DNA of 64,000 nucleotides from Gari tellinella. Its lineage: Eukaryota > Mollusca > Bivalvia > Cardiida > Psammobiidae. The translations under genes and the position numbers were made by a program. The stretch spans positions 66,663,832 through 66,727,831 of the forward strand of contig OV277862.1 in the NCBI GenBank assembly GCA_922989275.2. Direction: 5' to 3'. Shown here in pieces: positions 1 through 12,900 of this stretch (the first letter of the stretch is position 1; each line of letters opens with the position of its first letter). The notes under the pieces are model-generated. The model did no database searches, was not told the origin of the DNA, and saw nothing but the letters and a program-made list of their open reading frames with translations.

Positions 1-38
1 CACACACACACACACAAACCACACACACACACACACAC
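1..38. repeat. (CA)n microsatellite
   Basis: Interrupted CA dinucleotide tract at the very left edge; its true extent is unknown. The stretch 39-240 holds nothing I recognise. Confidence 0.9.
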
Positions 39-246
39 GCAATACCATTCCTTCATCTACACACTAAATAGAAAACAACATGCAAGACAAACATAAAGCT
101 AAGTGAACATAGGAGCCCGCCTTGGTACGGTCAGTAGCAATCAATAATCAATTATAAATTAATTAATTATTAACAACCACTGGGGGGTTGCCCTATTCAA
201 TCCGTGTACTTGTGAAGAGTGCAACTTTCCTATACAAACAATGAAA

Positions 247-418
247 ACTATTATTACCATTGCAAACAGTTTGGAGCCAGATCAGACCACTGGGCTCCAG
301 TCTGTCTGCCACTCAGATTTACATAAATATTCAGAATTGTCAAAATGTTATTCGTCTGTATTTTAGTGCAATGCGTTTGAGTTTCGTTTGCGTTTATACG
401 TGAAGAATGACGTCGTCA
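247..418. mobile_element. Family A palindromic element, decayed
   Basis: Contains GCAAACAGTTTGGAGCC, a collapsed hairpin core, the CAATGCGTTTG block and a terminal AATGACGTCGTCACC resembling other family A ends. Confidence 0.65.
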
Positions 419-589
419 CCTCAATTACCCCATTGGTCAAAGTGGGCAAGACAGTAATGTTCAGCAAGCACAAATTCTCGATGCATACTGCATACGCGTT
501 GAAGATGAAAATGTTTCTGGAGAGAAACGTAATCTTCGCAGGTATTTTTCGCGTCATGAATATTTCGCCTAATGCGATTTTGTATTAAT

Positions 590-730
590 TCGCGACATCA
601 TGCTATGTTTCTAGCAGATGGTAGCTTAAAGCAGGCTGAAAGTAAAGCAGAATGTGCCTTAAGGCACATTCTGCTTTACTTTCAACCTGCTTTAAGAATT
701 CACCTATTTTCAAAACTAGAGACGCGAGGC
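590..730. mobile_element. Family G palindromic element (hairpin 624-695)
   Basis: Near-perfect stem-loop: CTTAAAGCAGGCTGAAAGTA and its complement around AATGTGCCTTAAGGCACATT. Lies in the intron after exon 26. Confidence 0.8.
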
Positions 731-876
731 AACACATTTGCGAATCAACGCGTAAATTATATTTTCGCGAATAAAACTAGTTTTACAGTAGTCCACACAC
801 ATTTTCAACCAGACGTTGTACCGCAGAACTTTTGGCAAGCGGGGAAATAATAATACGAGCGTAAAAAGCGGCATAC

Positions 877-994
877 CTGACTTTCCGCGTTGACTCAGTT
901 TGTACGTTTTCATGATGGTTTGCCTGTCTATCATAGCATTGGGAGTTTCCTCGGTTCGAATAATCATAGCATACAATAATGCTGTAACTAGGAC
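877..994 (-). CDS. Exon 26: end of TM5 (last exon in window)
   Basis: 118 bp. Acceptor TTATTTCTTTACAG, donor GTATGC, ends phase 1. Encodes VLVTALLYAMIIRTEETPNA, then MIDRQTIMKTYKLSQRGKS. It completes the hydrophobic segment begun at the end of exon 25 ('P.kv...al..a.i.r'). The next exon lies outside the window. Confidence 0.88.
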
Positions 995-3900
995 CTGTAA
1001 AGAAATAATGACCATGGCAGATATTATCTCATCTGGTATTATCCTGCCATAGTGGATATATTGCCCGTTTTAACTTAATATCTGCATTTGCTTTCAACGT
1101 AGTCAGTTTCCTTTCAATTTGAAGAAACCACAGGAATGTCAAATATTTAATTTTACCCTTTAAAGTGTTTCTAGTTTTGAAGATAAGTGACACATTCTAC
1201 GATACTTTCAGCCTGCTTCAATCTACCATCTGCTAGAATATAAAAAATATTTCTTATGGTACATATTCATGACTATATAAATTGGAACTACATTGTATTC
1301 TCTTAATAAGATGAAAAAATCAAATACTTTAATATGTGTAACTATGGAGTATATAGTTTAACCTACATCAGAGGCATTAGATTGCTACGAAAGTTCCGAT
1401 CTGCGAAAGGAGGGATAAACACTACGGTTTTAAGGAATTACATTTGGGTTTCATAGTTTTTTTCATGTGTGGTACATTATTAATTACCCTTTTCCGTTTA
1501 ACATATCAAAGCCATATGATCTAACGACAATCAGTTCAAGTATTATGCTTGTAAAGCGTTTGGGATGAGTTTGTGACCATTCTAAAGTTTTTGATTGGTC
1601 AGATTTGAGCATTCTCAAAAACCTGTGTATGATCTCACCTCAAACGTTTTATAACCATGGGCCCTGGTTTTAATCAAAATATATATATTGCCTCAGACGA
1701 CTATTTTGCTTTGGAGACAATTCTATTTTGGTTAACCACATGTTTCTTATCAAGTTTTATACTGTTGTCGTAGACATCAGTTGTTTTCCATTTGTCGCTT
1801 AAGCCTTGACAAATTAGACTCAATGTTCTATTGTTTTTAAAGTTAATGTATGTCTACAGAGTTTACAATTTCGAAGTTTCTCATTGTCGTTTGCATGATT
1901 CTTTTTGTAACCCACTACTCCATATCCTGTTTCTAGTTGTGATGACATTTTACCACTAGAACAGGTTTAAAGTAAGGTAGAATGTGCCTAAACGCAAATT
2001 TTGATTTAATTTTAGCTTAATATCTGCTACGATATAGAAGGTTTTGTATTTCTTATGATACACATGTATAAATGTATAGTTTAAACATATTTTATTTCCA
2101 AATGATTGTACAGGAAAAGGGGTTGGGCCACAAGTTCTACCAACTTAGAATCGGCCCTTCCCCTATGTATAAATGTATAAAATGGATATATTTTCTTCAG
2201 TGGATGAAGAAGTTCAATATGTTAAAGTGTGTATCTCTTGATTAAAAGATTAAAGGAATGTATCTAATAAAAGTTAATGGCCTAACAAAAATGTTAACGA
2301 GTTGTTCTTACTTTAATTGGATCAAGGAAGAACACAGACTCTATGAACGAAAGGAAAAACGTTGTAAGCCACTCCTCTGATTTTTGTTTGCCCCATTCCA
2401 TACTGTAGAGAAGTAGAAAGAAGGCAGACAGCAGAACAGACGCAGCTACTAGGACCCAGGCGACAATTGCACTCCAATACGGCAGGTGGAACCCCTGAAA
2501 ATAAAATAAAATGTGATAAGCCCAGTCTAAATAGCTCATTTTGGAGCCTGACCCGGAACTAAAAGCAATATAAATGTTTTTTGTGTAATTTTGTGAAAAC
2601 AAAATGGAATAGGAAAGGGTTATAATTCATCAGGTTTTTGCGTGTATCGTAATACAAATAAAAGCAGACGGAATGTTTAAGCAGACGATATTATGGAGGG
2701 ACAGTGTTTATTACGTCATAATGGCAGTAAAAGTACTACAGAGGAGAAGACGTTATTCTTTCCAAATAAACGCGTTTAAGTTGAAATAGTATTTCTATTG
2801 GAAACAGTTTGGAGCCAGATCAGACGCCGGGTAACCCGGCGTCTGATCAGGCTCCAATCTATTTGATACTCAGATAAGATGGGATAATCAGAATAGTGAA
2901 GCCGTTGTCATTGTCTATATCTTATTGCTATGCGTTTGTGTTTCATTTGCGTTTCGTGTGCGTTTAAACGCGAAATAATAACGTCGTTACCAGTGTAACT
3001 TACCTCAAATCTAGGAAAGCCCTTGGTAAGAAGTGACTTTTCAAGCTCCATGCTCTCTTTGTATCTCTTCTCTAACCACGACTCTGCAAACCCAACCTTG
3101 TACCGCTGTTCTCGCTTGGACTTATTGGATGTATTTGCACCGGGTGGAGACTTGTTCTTGGCCAGTTTGAAGAGACAACAAATTAGGACGGTCCCTGCTG
3201 TTGTTATTACTGCACAGACAAGTGCTATGTATACCTAGAAAAGAAGATTTATCACACACATGTCGTCGCGAAAATATTATTATTTCCCAATAAAGGGTTT
3301 TACACTAAAACTGCTCATCACATTGCAAACAGTTTGGTGTCAGACCAAATGCCGGATTATTCGATGTATGATCAGGCTCCAAACTGTTTACCAATCGCAC
3401 TAAAAATAAATAGTTAGAAATTTTAAAATATTGAACAACAAAGAGTAAAACAATATTTATACTTAACTTAGTTTTATATATGAACAATAATTTTAAAAAA
3501 AGTTCAAACTCAAACCTGCTGCAATTCGAACCGGAAGAATCCTACTTTAGCATATGCTGGAGATTCGTAATTTTCAGAGGCTTTATAAAACATGGCGTTG
3601 GTAATCATTGTTGTCATTAAAAACACAAGACCACAAGACACACGCTGGACTCGGGTGAAGTTACTGGACAGTGGTCTATAGACAACAGACACCCAAAGGT
3701 GGTTCTCTGCAAAGATATAAGTCAATAAGATACTGGTACTTGAAAATACTTTAACATGTAAAACCTCTCTATAACGACCACTGCAAAAAGGCGAATTGAT
3801 TGTATAAAAGACTGGTGACATCCAAAAGCAAGTTGACATTAAACAAAAAGCTGTTTATCTTGTTTTATGCAGTCACCTGCCTTAAGCACCTAACACAATT

Positions 3901-6900
3901 AAGTGGTCGTAATAGAGCACTGAAAAGAACGCAAATTGATTGTATAAAAGACTGGTAGCAGCGCAAGATAGACGTAAAATAGACACTCTACGTTGATACT
4001 ACTGTCTGATATATGGTTTTAAATTATGTATACGAGTGTCGAACAGTTTGGATACTGAACTCAGTTTGCAAAATCGCTTTTTTGACACATATAGCGATAA
4101 AAGAGTTACAGCAAAACCCCTCTATTATGACCATATAAAAGGAAACTTATTGCCAGTGTTAAATACAGAAGGCAGATTAAAGTAAAATCAAAGTTGACTC
4201 ATTGAGCCCTAGTGACGCATATATGCGTCTTTTACCAAACGTGTATCTGTAAAGAGTACACTTGTCCTATGCAAACAGTGAAGTCCCTGATCAGAGGGCT
4301 CCTGCGGGAGCCCTCTGATCAGGGTCTTCACTGTTCGTCATTTTGTAAAATACTATAAAAAACAACAACACCTAAATAGTTGAAAATGGACCAGCTTTTA
4401 TTGCCAACTGGAATTGTCTTTTAGAAGTTTCAGGGGAAAATGTGTTAAGCAGATATATCATCAGAGCGCTTCCTGTTGAACGTTCATCTTGCTTTAAGCA
4501 GCCACTTGCCTTAAGCAGTAAACAATAACATTTTTAGTTGTCATAATAAAGTAAATCTACTGTAAAATCTCTGTATAATGGCCGCTAAATTATGTTAATT
4601 ATTAGGTTTTTAGGACTGGTTGATGCTTATAGCACGGTAAGGAGCGTAAGGAGCTTTCTGTTCTACTTTTACCTTGCTTTAACTCTTTCGCTGCAAAATT
4701 ATTCGTGAGGTTTTTACCCTTTCAAAGTTACTTTGTCCTTTGCATCAATATTTGTTGTGTGCAATATAGTTTCAAAATTAGCTTGAAGGAAGTTAGACTA
4801 AAGAAATATCGAAACGAGTGTCAAACAGTATATATCCTGATCAAATTCCGCGTTATGCAGCGACAGTCTGATCTGGATCCATACTGTTTGCCAAATAGTG
4901 AAACAGTTAACCTGCCATCTGTTTAAGACCATCTTTGTGGTCGTACTAATCAGAGAGGTTTTACATGTACACTATCACGGCTTGTCTGATTTTTGTCCAG
5001 TACATACCAGCAAGTGTCTCCTTGGCGTTCTTGTAGAAGCGGTTTTTGAAGACATTGAGTGTTTCTACATTACAAACCGGAACCACACACTCCAGTAGCC
5101 CGTCATCTTTTTCAATAGCGAGCCATCTCTCAGAGAGAAATGAAAACCTGGAATAAACAATGTCCAATAAAACCCCTATGAGAAATGAAAATCTGAAACA
5201 AGCAATGCACAATAAAAGCCCTCTGAGAAATAAAAATCTGGAACAAGCAATGCATATTAAAAGCCCTCTGTGAAATGAAAATCTAGAACAATATTGCACA
5301 ATAAAACCTCTATGGGAACTGAAAACCTAGAACAAACAATGCACAATAAAACCCCTTTGCACAATGAAAACCTAGAACAAACAATGCACTATAAACTTCC
5401 TTTGCGATATGAAAACCTAGAACAAACAATGCACTATAAACCCCCTTTGCACAATGAAAACCTAGAACAAACAATGTACAATAAACCCCCTTTGCGATAT
5501 GAAAACCTAGAACAAACAATGCACAATAAAACCCCTTTGCAAAATGGAAATCTAGAACAAACAATGCACAATAAAACCCCTTTGCACTATGAAAATCTAG
5601 AAAAAAACAATGCACAATAAAACCCCTTTGCACAATGAAAACCTAGAACAAACAATGCACTATAAACCCCCTTTGCGATATGAAAACCTAGAACAAACAA
5701 TGCAAATAAAAGCCCTTTGCAAAATGGAAATCTAGAACAAACAATGCGCTATAAAACCACTTTGATGAATGTAAACCTCGAACTAACAATGCACAATACA
5801 CCCCCTCTATTACGACCTATAGAGGAGGTTACGATTACAAGTGTTAAGGCATCTGAATGCATGCAACAAAAGTGTGTCGTGTATTTGAATATGAATATCT
5901 TTGAAAAAACAGATGTAAGAGCAATTTGATATTTTAACTCATTTGTGCCTTGCCTCCCATATATGAGTCTACACTGTTTGCTAATATGTATATCAATATA
6001 AAACAAAACGACCAGACACCCCTCACGTCGAAAAAAACTACCACAATATACAAGCACTGAAGAATCCTCTTAGCATTAATAGGTTAATGTTCTTACGTTT
6101 CGTTTCTTTGAACGTCCTGTATCTCTATCTTACTGAGGTACCAGGAGGCGTTACTACCCCTGCCCGAGTTGTCATGCCAGATACGAATATAGTCTAGACT
6201 ACCCAGGTACACTGGTGTCGCCATGAGGAAGTTTATCACACTACCAGTGGGAAACTCCTGTACAAATAAAAAGTGAAAACTAATACTGTAGGGAAGTCAC
6301 TGAATTTTAAGCTAAATCTATTATTTAAAAAATCAAACAGTTTAGAGTTAGATTAGATGCCTTGAAAGGGTCTACACCGTTTGCATAGTATACTCTTGCA
6401 CTGTTTGTATAGGACTCGTAAACACATCACCAAAAACATTGCATAACATAGCCACTCTTGTATCAACCCATTTAACCCTAGCGACGATTATACTCATCAT
6501 TTACACATAGTGTACTTGTAACGAGTGTCCATGGTCATCCTGATCAGGGTCTGCACTGTTTGTAAGTTATACAATTTATTGTAACAGTAACATGGAATAG
6601 TGTGAAAATGGACTAGGTTTATTTTGAAAAAAACATTTTTTCATTAAAAGACCGGGGTGAATGAGTTAAGCGACCAATAATGTTACATATCATGTTCAGT
6701 ATTTAACCCATTTGCGCCCAGTTGATTCTTCCATGCTTATTTATTTGATTGGTCCATTTTTATCTAAGGAGTAAGTAGTCCAAATTTTCATTTTCGTTTT
6801 GTTTTATATTGAAGTTCCTATCAGCAAACAGTGTATACTCTGATCAGACGCTACAGTATGTGGCGTCTGATCAGAGTCAACACTTTTTGCCTTAGCCCCA

Positions 6901-9900
6901 ATAATGGAATCGTGGGCACAAATGGGTAAATAAAACAAAGTATAATTGAAAGATTAAAACTAATGCAGCAGTTTTCTATATGAGCTTTATGTTATTACAG
7001 TCCTACATAGTCGAAGAGGGTACAACGGTTAACTCATTTCATTCTAGTGAAGAGTAGATGTGTCTTAACTCTTTGAACCCTAGTCACGCATATATGCGTC
7101 ATTTGCAAACAGTGTACCTGTGAGGAGTATACTTGTCCTATGCAAACAGTGTTGACCCTGATCAGAGGGCTCCTTAAGGAGCCCTCTGATCAGGGTCTAC
7201 ACTGTTTGTAACTTTGAAATATATTGTAAAAATCAACCCTAAAAAGGAAAAAATGGACTAGACTAAATTGAAAACTAGAATTTTCCATTTAAGGTTTCAG
7301 GGAGGAAAGAGTTAAACAGAATGTAAATAGATTGATATTTGTCAATGTATAGCAACAAAATAACAAAAAGTGCAGACCCTAATCAGAGGGATCCTTAGGA
7401 TCCATCTAATCTGGATATTCATGGATTGAATAGGACAAGTGTACTTTTTACAAATAAACTATTTGCAAATGATATGCATATGCGTAACTAGGGTTCAAAG
7501 GGTTAAAGCAGAAAGTCCTCCTACATGTTCATCTTGCTTTTTACAACAACTTCTGTTTAGCACCAATCTTTTTGACATTAGTCTACCGTCTCTCCTGAAA
7601 CCCTCATAGCCATGACGTCATCAGCTTTAAACAAGTAGTGTCTGCTTTTATTTGTCAAATTAAAAATCTAGGCATTTTGGACAAAACATATATTGAAACG
7701 ACTGGCAATCACTTTGAAACCTGATCAGGTTCTAAATGGTTTGCAAAACAACAAATTGCATTCGAGGTACGCCAGTGAATGTGTTAAAACTTATGTTTTT
7801 ATATAGTCTACATTGTACCCTTCTAACTCCGTCAGAGAGTTGGCGTTGTCCGGTGTCTGTTTCGTCCCCGCTTACAATGATGCCGATCTTGGAGCGGGTA
7901 CCAGCGCCAGGGCGTAACCCTGTATACACTTTTATCACATAGAAATAGTTGTCCTCTGCAAAGTTGTCTGACAGAGATGTGATGCCCCACTGTAAGATAT
8001 ATATGAGCCGCGCAATGAGAAATACATACTGGTTACAATGCAATGTCTTATGTGTAATATGAAAACTCCGAACTGTTTCTTCTGAGCTGTTTGCTAGATC
8101 TTATGCAGCCACCTATGATGGTGGAATGGTTAAGTTTATTTGTGTACCCTTCGTTTCATCAATTACATCTCGTTTGTAGTGGAATTGTTTTTATGGTCAC
8201 ACAATACATTATAATTGTTATAAACTTTTTGAACTCACGCAATTATAAGTTTCAATATTAAAGAAGGAACACATCAAGGGAACCAAACTTAAAAGCAACG
8301 AAGAAAAATTGGCGAGAAACAATTTTTAAAAAGTCAACATGCCCAACAAACATAAAAGATCACGTGTCAAGCTCTCTCAGATATATAGTTATTGATGACA
8401 TGAAATATAGACATGTGAAAATAACTTACTTGACTCTGAACTTCACACAATTCCAGTTTCAAAGTACGTTTAGAGACATTTTATTTTATAGGACTATTAT
8501 GATTGTTTCCTACAAATTATTGCAAAAAGTCAAATAGTAGAGACCCTGGATATAAGGCTTCTGTAAGAGTCCTCAGATCTGTTCGCATATGAAAAAATAT
8601 AAATACTATTCACATGTACAGTGGAGAAGATGTTGTTATTTCCCGTTTAAACGCAAACTAAACTTTCACATAATGCAATAAAGTGTAGAAAATTGTAACC
8701 TTTTGACAATTCAATTCTGACTAACTCTTTTTATTTTTATCTGTATTTTGAGCGGCAAACAGTTTGGATACTGATCAGACGCCGGGTTACACGGCGTCAG
8801 ATCTTGCTCCAAACTGTTTGCAATGGATATAATAGTTTAAGCGAAAACGAGTATATTGGGCAAAAACGTCTTCTCAACTGTACAAACAAATGACCCTTCA
8901 CACGTACAATGTCTGCGAATGACACGTATACACGTTATACTGATGTGCAATGGGTTAAATCAGGATAACACTAAGGGAGCTAACTCTTACGAAGCGCCTA
9001 CCTTCAGAAGATCCTCGTTATCTGCACGTCTTGCCCACATCACCAAAATAAAGTATATTACAAACGTGGCTGCCAGTGTAGCTATTACTGCCGCCTGGCT
9101 TAGAGGAGAAAACTTCAGGAATACCGCGTCAAAGTCGATTCTGTTGGGCGCCACGTAGAAGGAATTGGCAAAAGTCATCTTCCGCTGTGGAAGGCATTCT
9201 CCGATAAGTTTTCCCCCATCCGGATCCCACTTTGTCTGACATAATAAAAGTCACGACGTTTGTACAAGTCGAAATTCGATAATTCGAACTCGCTTAAGTC
9301 GAACTAACTTAGTCACTTAGTAAGTTCAACTTAACTCTTTCCTCCCTGAAACCTCAAATGGACAGTTCAAGTTTTCAATCTAGTCTGGTCCATTTATGAC
9401 TTTTTAGGGTTGATTTTACCATATGTGTCAAAATGACAAACAGTGTAGACCCTGATCAGAGGGCTCCTTAAGGAGCCCCCTGATCAGAGTCTACACTGTT
9501 TACATAGGACAAGTGTACTCCACACAGGTACGCTGTATGCAAGTGACGCATAAATGCGTGACTTGGGTTTAAAGAGCTAGTTACCAAAATTCAACTTAGG
9601 AAAAACGGGTAAGTTCGACTTAACCCTTTCACCGCCAAATTACTTTTGAGTTTTTTACCCCTACACCGTTATTTTGTCGTCTGCTTCAATATTGTTGTCT
9701 GCAAGATAATTTTAAAGTTAGATTTAAGAGAGTATGACATAACAAATATCGAAACGAGTGTCAAACAGTTTTGATCCTTATCAGACGCCGCGTAACGCGG
9801 CGTCTGATCAGGATCAAAACTGTTTGCAAGTTCGACTTAAGGCGACTCCGGCAGTGAAAGGGTTAAGTGAATCGAAACATTGAGATTCGACTGCATACAT

Positions 9901-12900
9901 GTGTTCGGATAAACAAACTTTGTTGCGGTAGGATATTAGTTTAAATCAGATTGTGCCAGAAAAATGTTAATAGAGTAGGTAGATGATTTCATAACCTTAA
10001 TTATGATTATTTCAGTACAGAATACATTGTGTATTACAGCAGAATCTTACTTAATATTTGAGTAATTAATTACGCAGACCTTACTACAATAGAGTAGTTT
10101 ATTGGATAGATGTTATAACGACTGAGTTATTAATTAGGTACACTTTACTACAGAAGGATAGTTTATGGAAAAGATGCTAATACACATAAATAATTAATTA
10201 AGTAGTCTTTACGACAGTAAAGTAGTTCATTGAATATTTGTTGTCATATTTGAGTAATTAAGTACGTACACTTTGCTACAATAGGAAAGTCCATTGAATA
10301 GACGGTTTTACTGATATTAATAATTAATTGAATAGACATTGCTACAATATGGTTCATTGAATGAATGCTATTACAAATACATGTAAGTAATTGATTAAGT
10401 AGATTTTACCACAAAACGGTGGTTCATTGAATGGTGTTTTTTAAATTGAATAAATAGTTAAGTAGATTTTATTATAATAATGTAGTTCATTGAATAGATG
10501 TTACGACAATGAGTAATAAGTAAAGTAAACTTTACCATAATATGGTAGTTTATTGAGTAGACAATTACATTAGGGTAATTAATCAAGTCTACTGACCGTA
10601 TTACAGGGAAAAGAGGTTACCCATTGCCCCGTAGTCTCTTACTAATTTTGGAGACAGGTGACCACTTAAAGCAGGTTGAAAGTAGAGCATAATGCGTTAT
10701 AATGTGCTATCTGCTTTACTTTTAGTCCGTTTTAAGCTACCATATGTTCGGATATAGAAACTATGTCTTATGGTACATGTTCATGACTGTACAGACAGGA
10801 TTTGTTTTGCTGCAGTGGAGACATTTAACCCTTTACCCAATAACCCGTTTATAACATTAAATATAGGTGATCACTTAAAGCAGGTTGAAAGTAAAGCAGA
10901 ATGTGCCTTAAGGCACATTCTGCTTTACTTTCTGCCTGCTTTAAACTACCATCTGCTAGACTATAAGAAATATTTGTTATGGTAATTGTTCATGATGGTA
11001 TAAACGGAACTATTTTCTTCAGCGGAGGAATAATTTTGATACGCTAAAAGTCGCTTCTATGGGAGAGAGGGTTAACGGCGCTTCTATGGCGGAAAGTGTT
11101 AAACTGAAGACTCACTGAACATTTGTCGCTGTTCCATTTCTGTGTGTCCTCGTCCCACAGCATGAACGCCATGGTAACAGTAGTCATATTCATCGGCGGG
11201 AATGGGCTGACCGTCTCATTAGTGATAGATCTTTTTCTCCTGCCCGGCTTCGGAAACCCTTCTGAATTTGAAATATTCAGTGAAGAAACGTTATTATATC
11301 CCATTTAAAAGCATGGAACGCAAACGAGATGTAAGAGAATGTAGAAAAGAACAACATATTAATAAGTCTAGCTATTTATTTTTAATATGAGTGGCAAACA
11401 GTTTTGAGACTGATCAGACGCAGGGTACATGTATGCCACACACAAAATACGAAACACCATCAAACGTGTTCACGTACATCCATTTACCTGCATATGTCAC
11501 TAACCCCTTCAATGTATTGACATAATACATGTTAAACAATTGCCGTCTGCTTTTATTTCTCAAGCTTAAATTAAAAGTATTTAGACTTAAGCAATGTTGA
11601 ATTGAGTATCGAACAGTTTTCAAATAACCATTGTACTATTATTCTCAGTTCATAAATTTAAAAAAAAAACCATAAGGAAAACTGTAAGATGTGTAACATA
11701 ATGAGAACAATATCCAGACCGGGACACACACAGCACCCCTCGCATACAAGGCGAGTGATTTGCCGACTGAGCCACCGCACAAATATCTCACCATTTAAGG
11801 TGGTTCGCGGGTCTGCTTATTCACTGTCAGACTTCTTTGAAATCTTGATTAAATTGAAATAAACCATATGGAGAGTGAAAAATCGTTAAAGTGGAAAAAA
11901 AATTACAGTACCGTTTTTTTCTGACAAGACCTTTTGTCGAGAAAAGTTCCTTTTCTAATAAACAGGAATATTTTCTTTATAAAATAATATAACTGAATAA
12001 TTTCTGTACATTCAAGTAAAATGTATAGAGACTATAAGATATTGTGCAAAAAAAGATATTGCATGACATATTTTCTGGGAATACCAATGTTTTAAAAAGG
12101 ATAAATCCTGAAAAAGTCACAAATTACAAAAAAAAATCTAGCTTTTAAACATACACTAATTTTACTCTTTTTATATAGATATTACTTAATTCTGCTAGTC
12201 ACAAAAAGACTAATGAAAATCTACATTAGAATTTACATTTTATACATGATTTCCAGGAATTCTGACACAATGTTAACACAAAGCGAGTAACCTCCCTTGA
12301 GTTCAACTTTAAAATGCCGTCAGCTCTAAATAATACCATAAGACAAACCTGTAATAATGGACCATTGAATACGGTTGCCTGTAGATCTTTAAAGACAGCT
12401 GACTGCTTAATGCGTGACAAAAGTAATGCATAAAAGTTCCTTTAGAACCTATCTTTTAGCATTTCTTCTGTGCTGTGTAAAGCTGCCATATAGGCTATAA
12501 ATCCTCACAAAGTTTAGTTGTCACTTGACTATACTTGCATCTGATATTATTCATTATTACATTTGTGACTAAACATAGCCTGTACTTTGATCACTGCGTT
12601 ATGGATTGACTAGTCAATACAATCGGACAATTCATTTAAAAAAAAGTTTTGCAGCGATGTGGGAATCAAACCTAGAACCTTTGGATTGCTAGTCAATCAC
12701 TCTATCAACTGCGCTACGAAAGAAGACACTAAAACTTATCAAATTGTTCTTGATGTAAATTTTCTACTTTAAGCACGTGCCGAAAAGATCAGGTGAAAGT
12801 CATCAGCATTTCCGGAACTCGAGATGCGGGCCGCCCGCTGTCGAACCACCTTAACCATAAACTCAACCCGGCTACAAAAACCCCCTCAACACAAGAAAGC

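Noticed and set aside
5294..5633. Repetitive open frames on both strands (HNKTPLHNENLEQTM-like and KGFYCALFVLGF-like)
   Set aside because: Products of the 45-bp minisatellite (period divisible by 3), not stand-alone genes.
8856..9158. 100-codon + strand ORF
   Set aside because: Antisense shadow of exon 19 and a family A element.
11697..12722. Functional tRNA genes on the minus strand
   Set aside because: Stems do not close properly and box B is degenerate in one; SINE heads or pseudogenes fit better.
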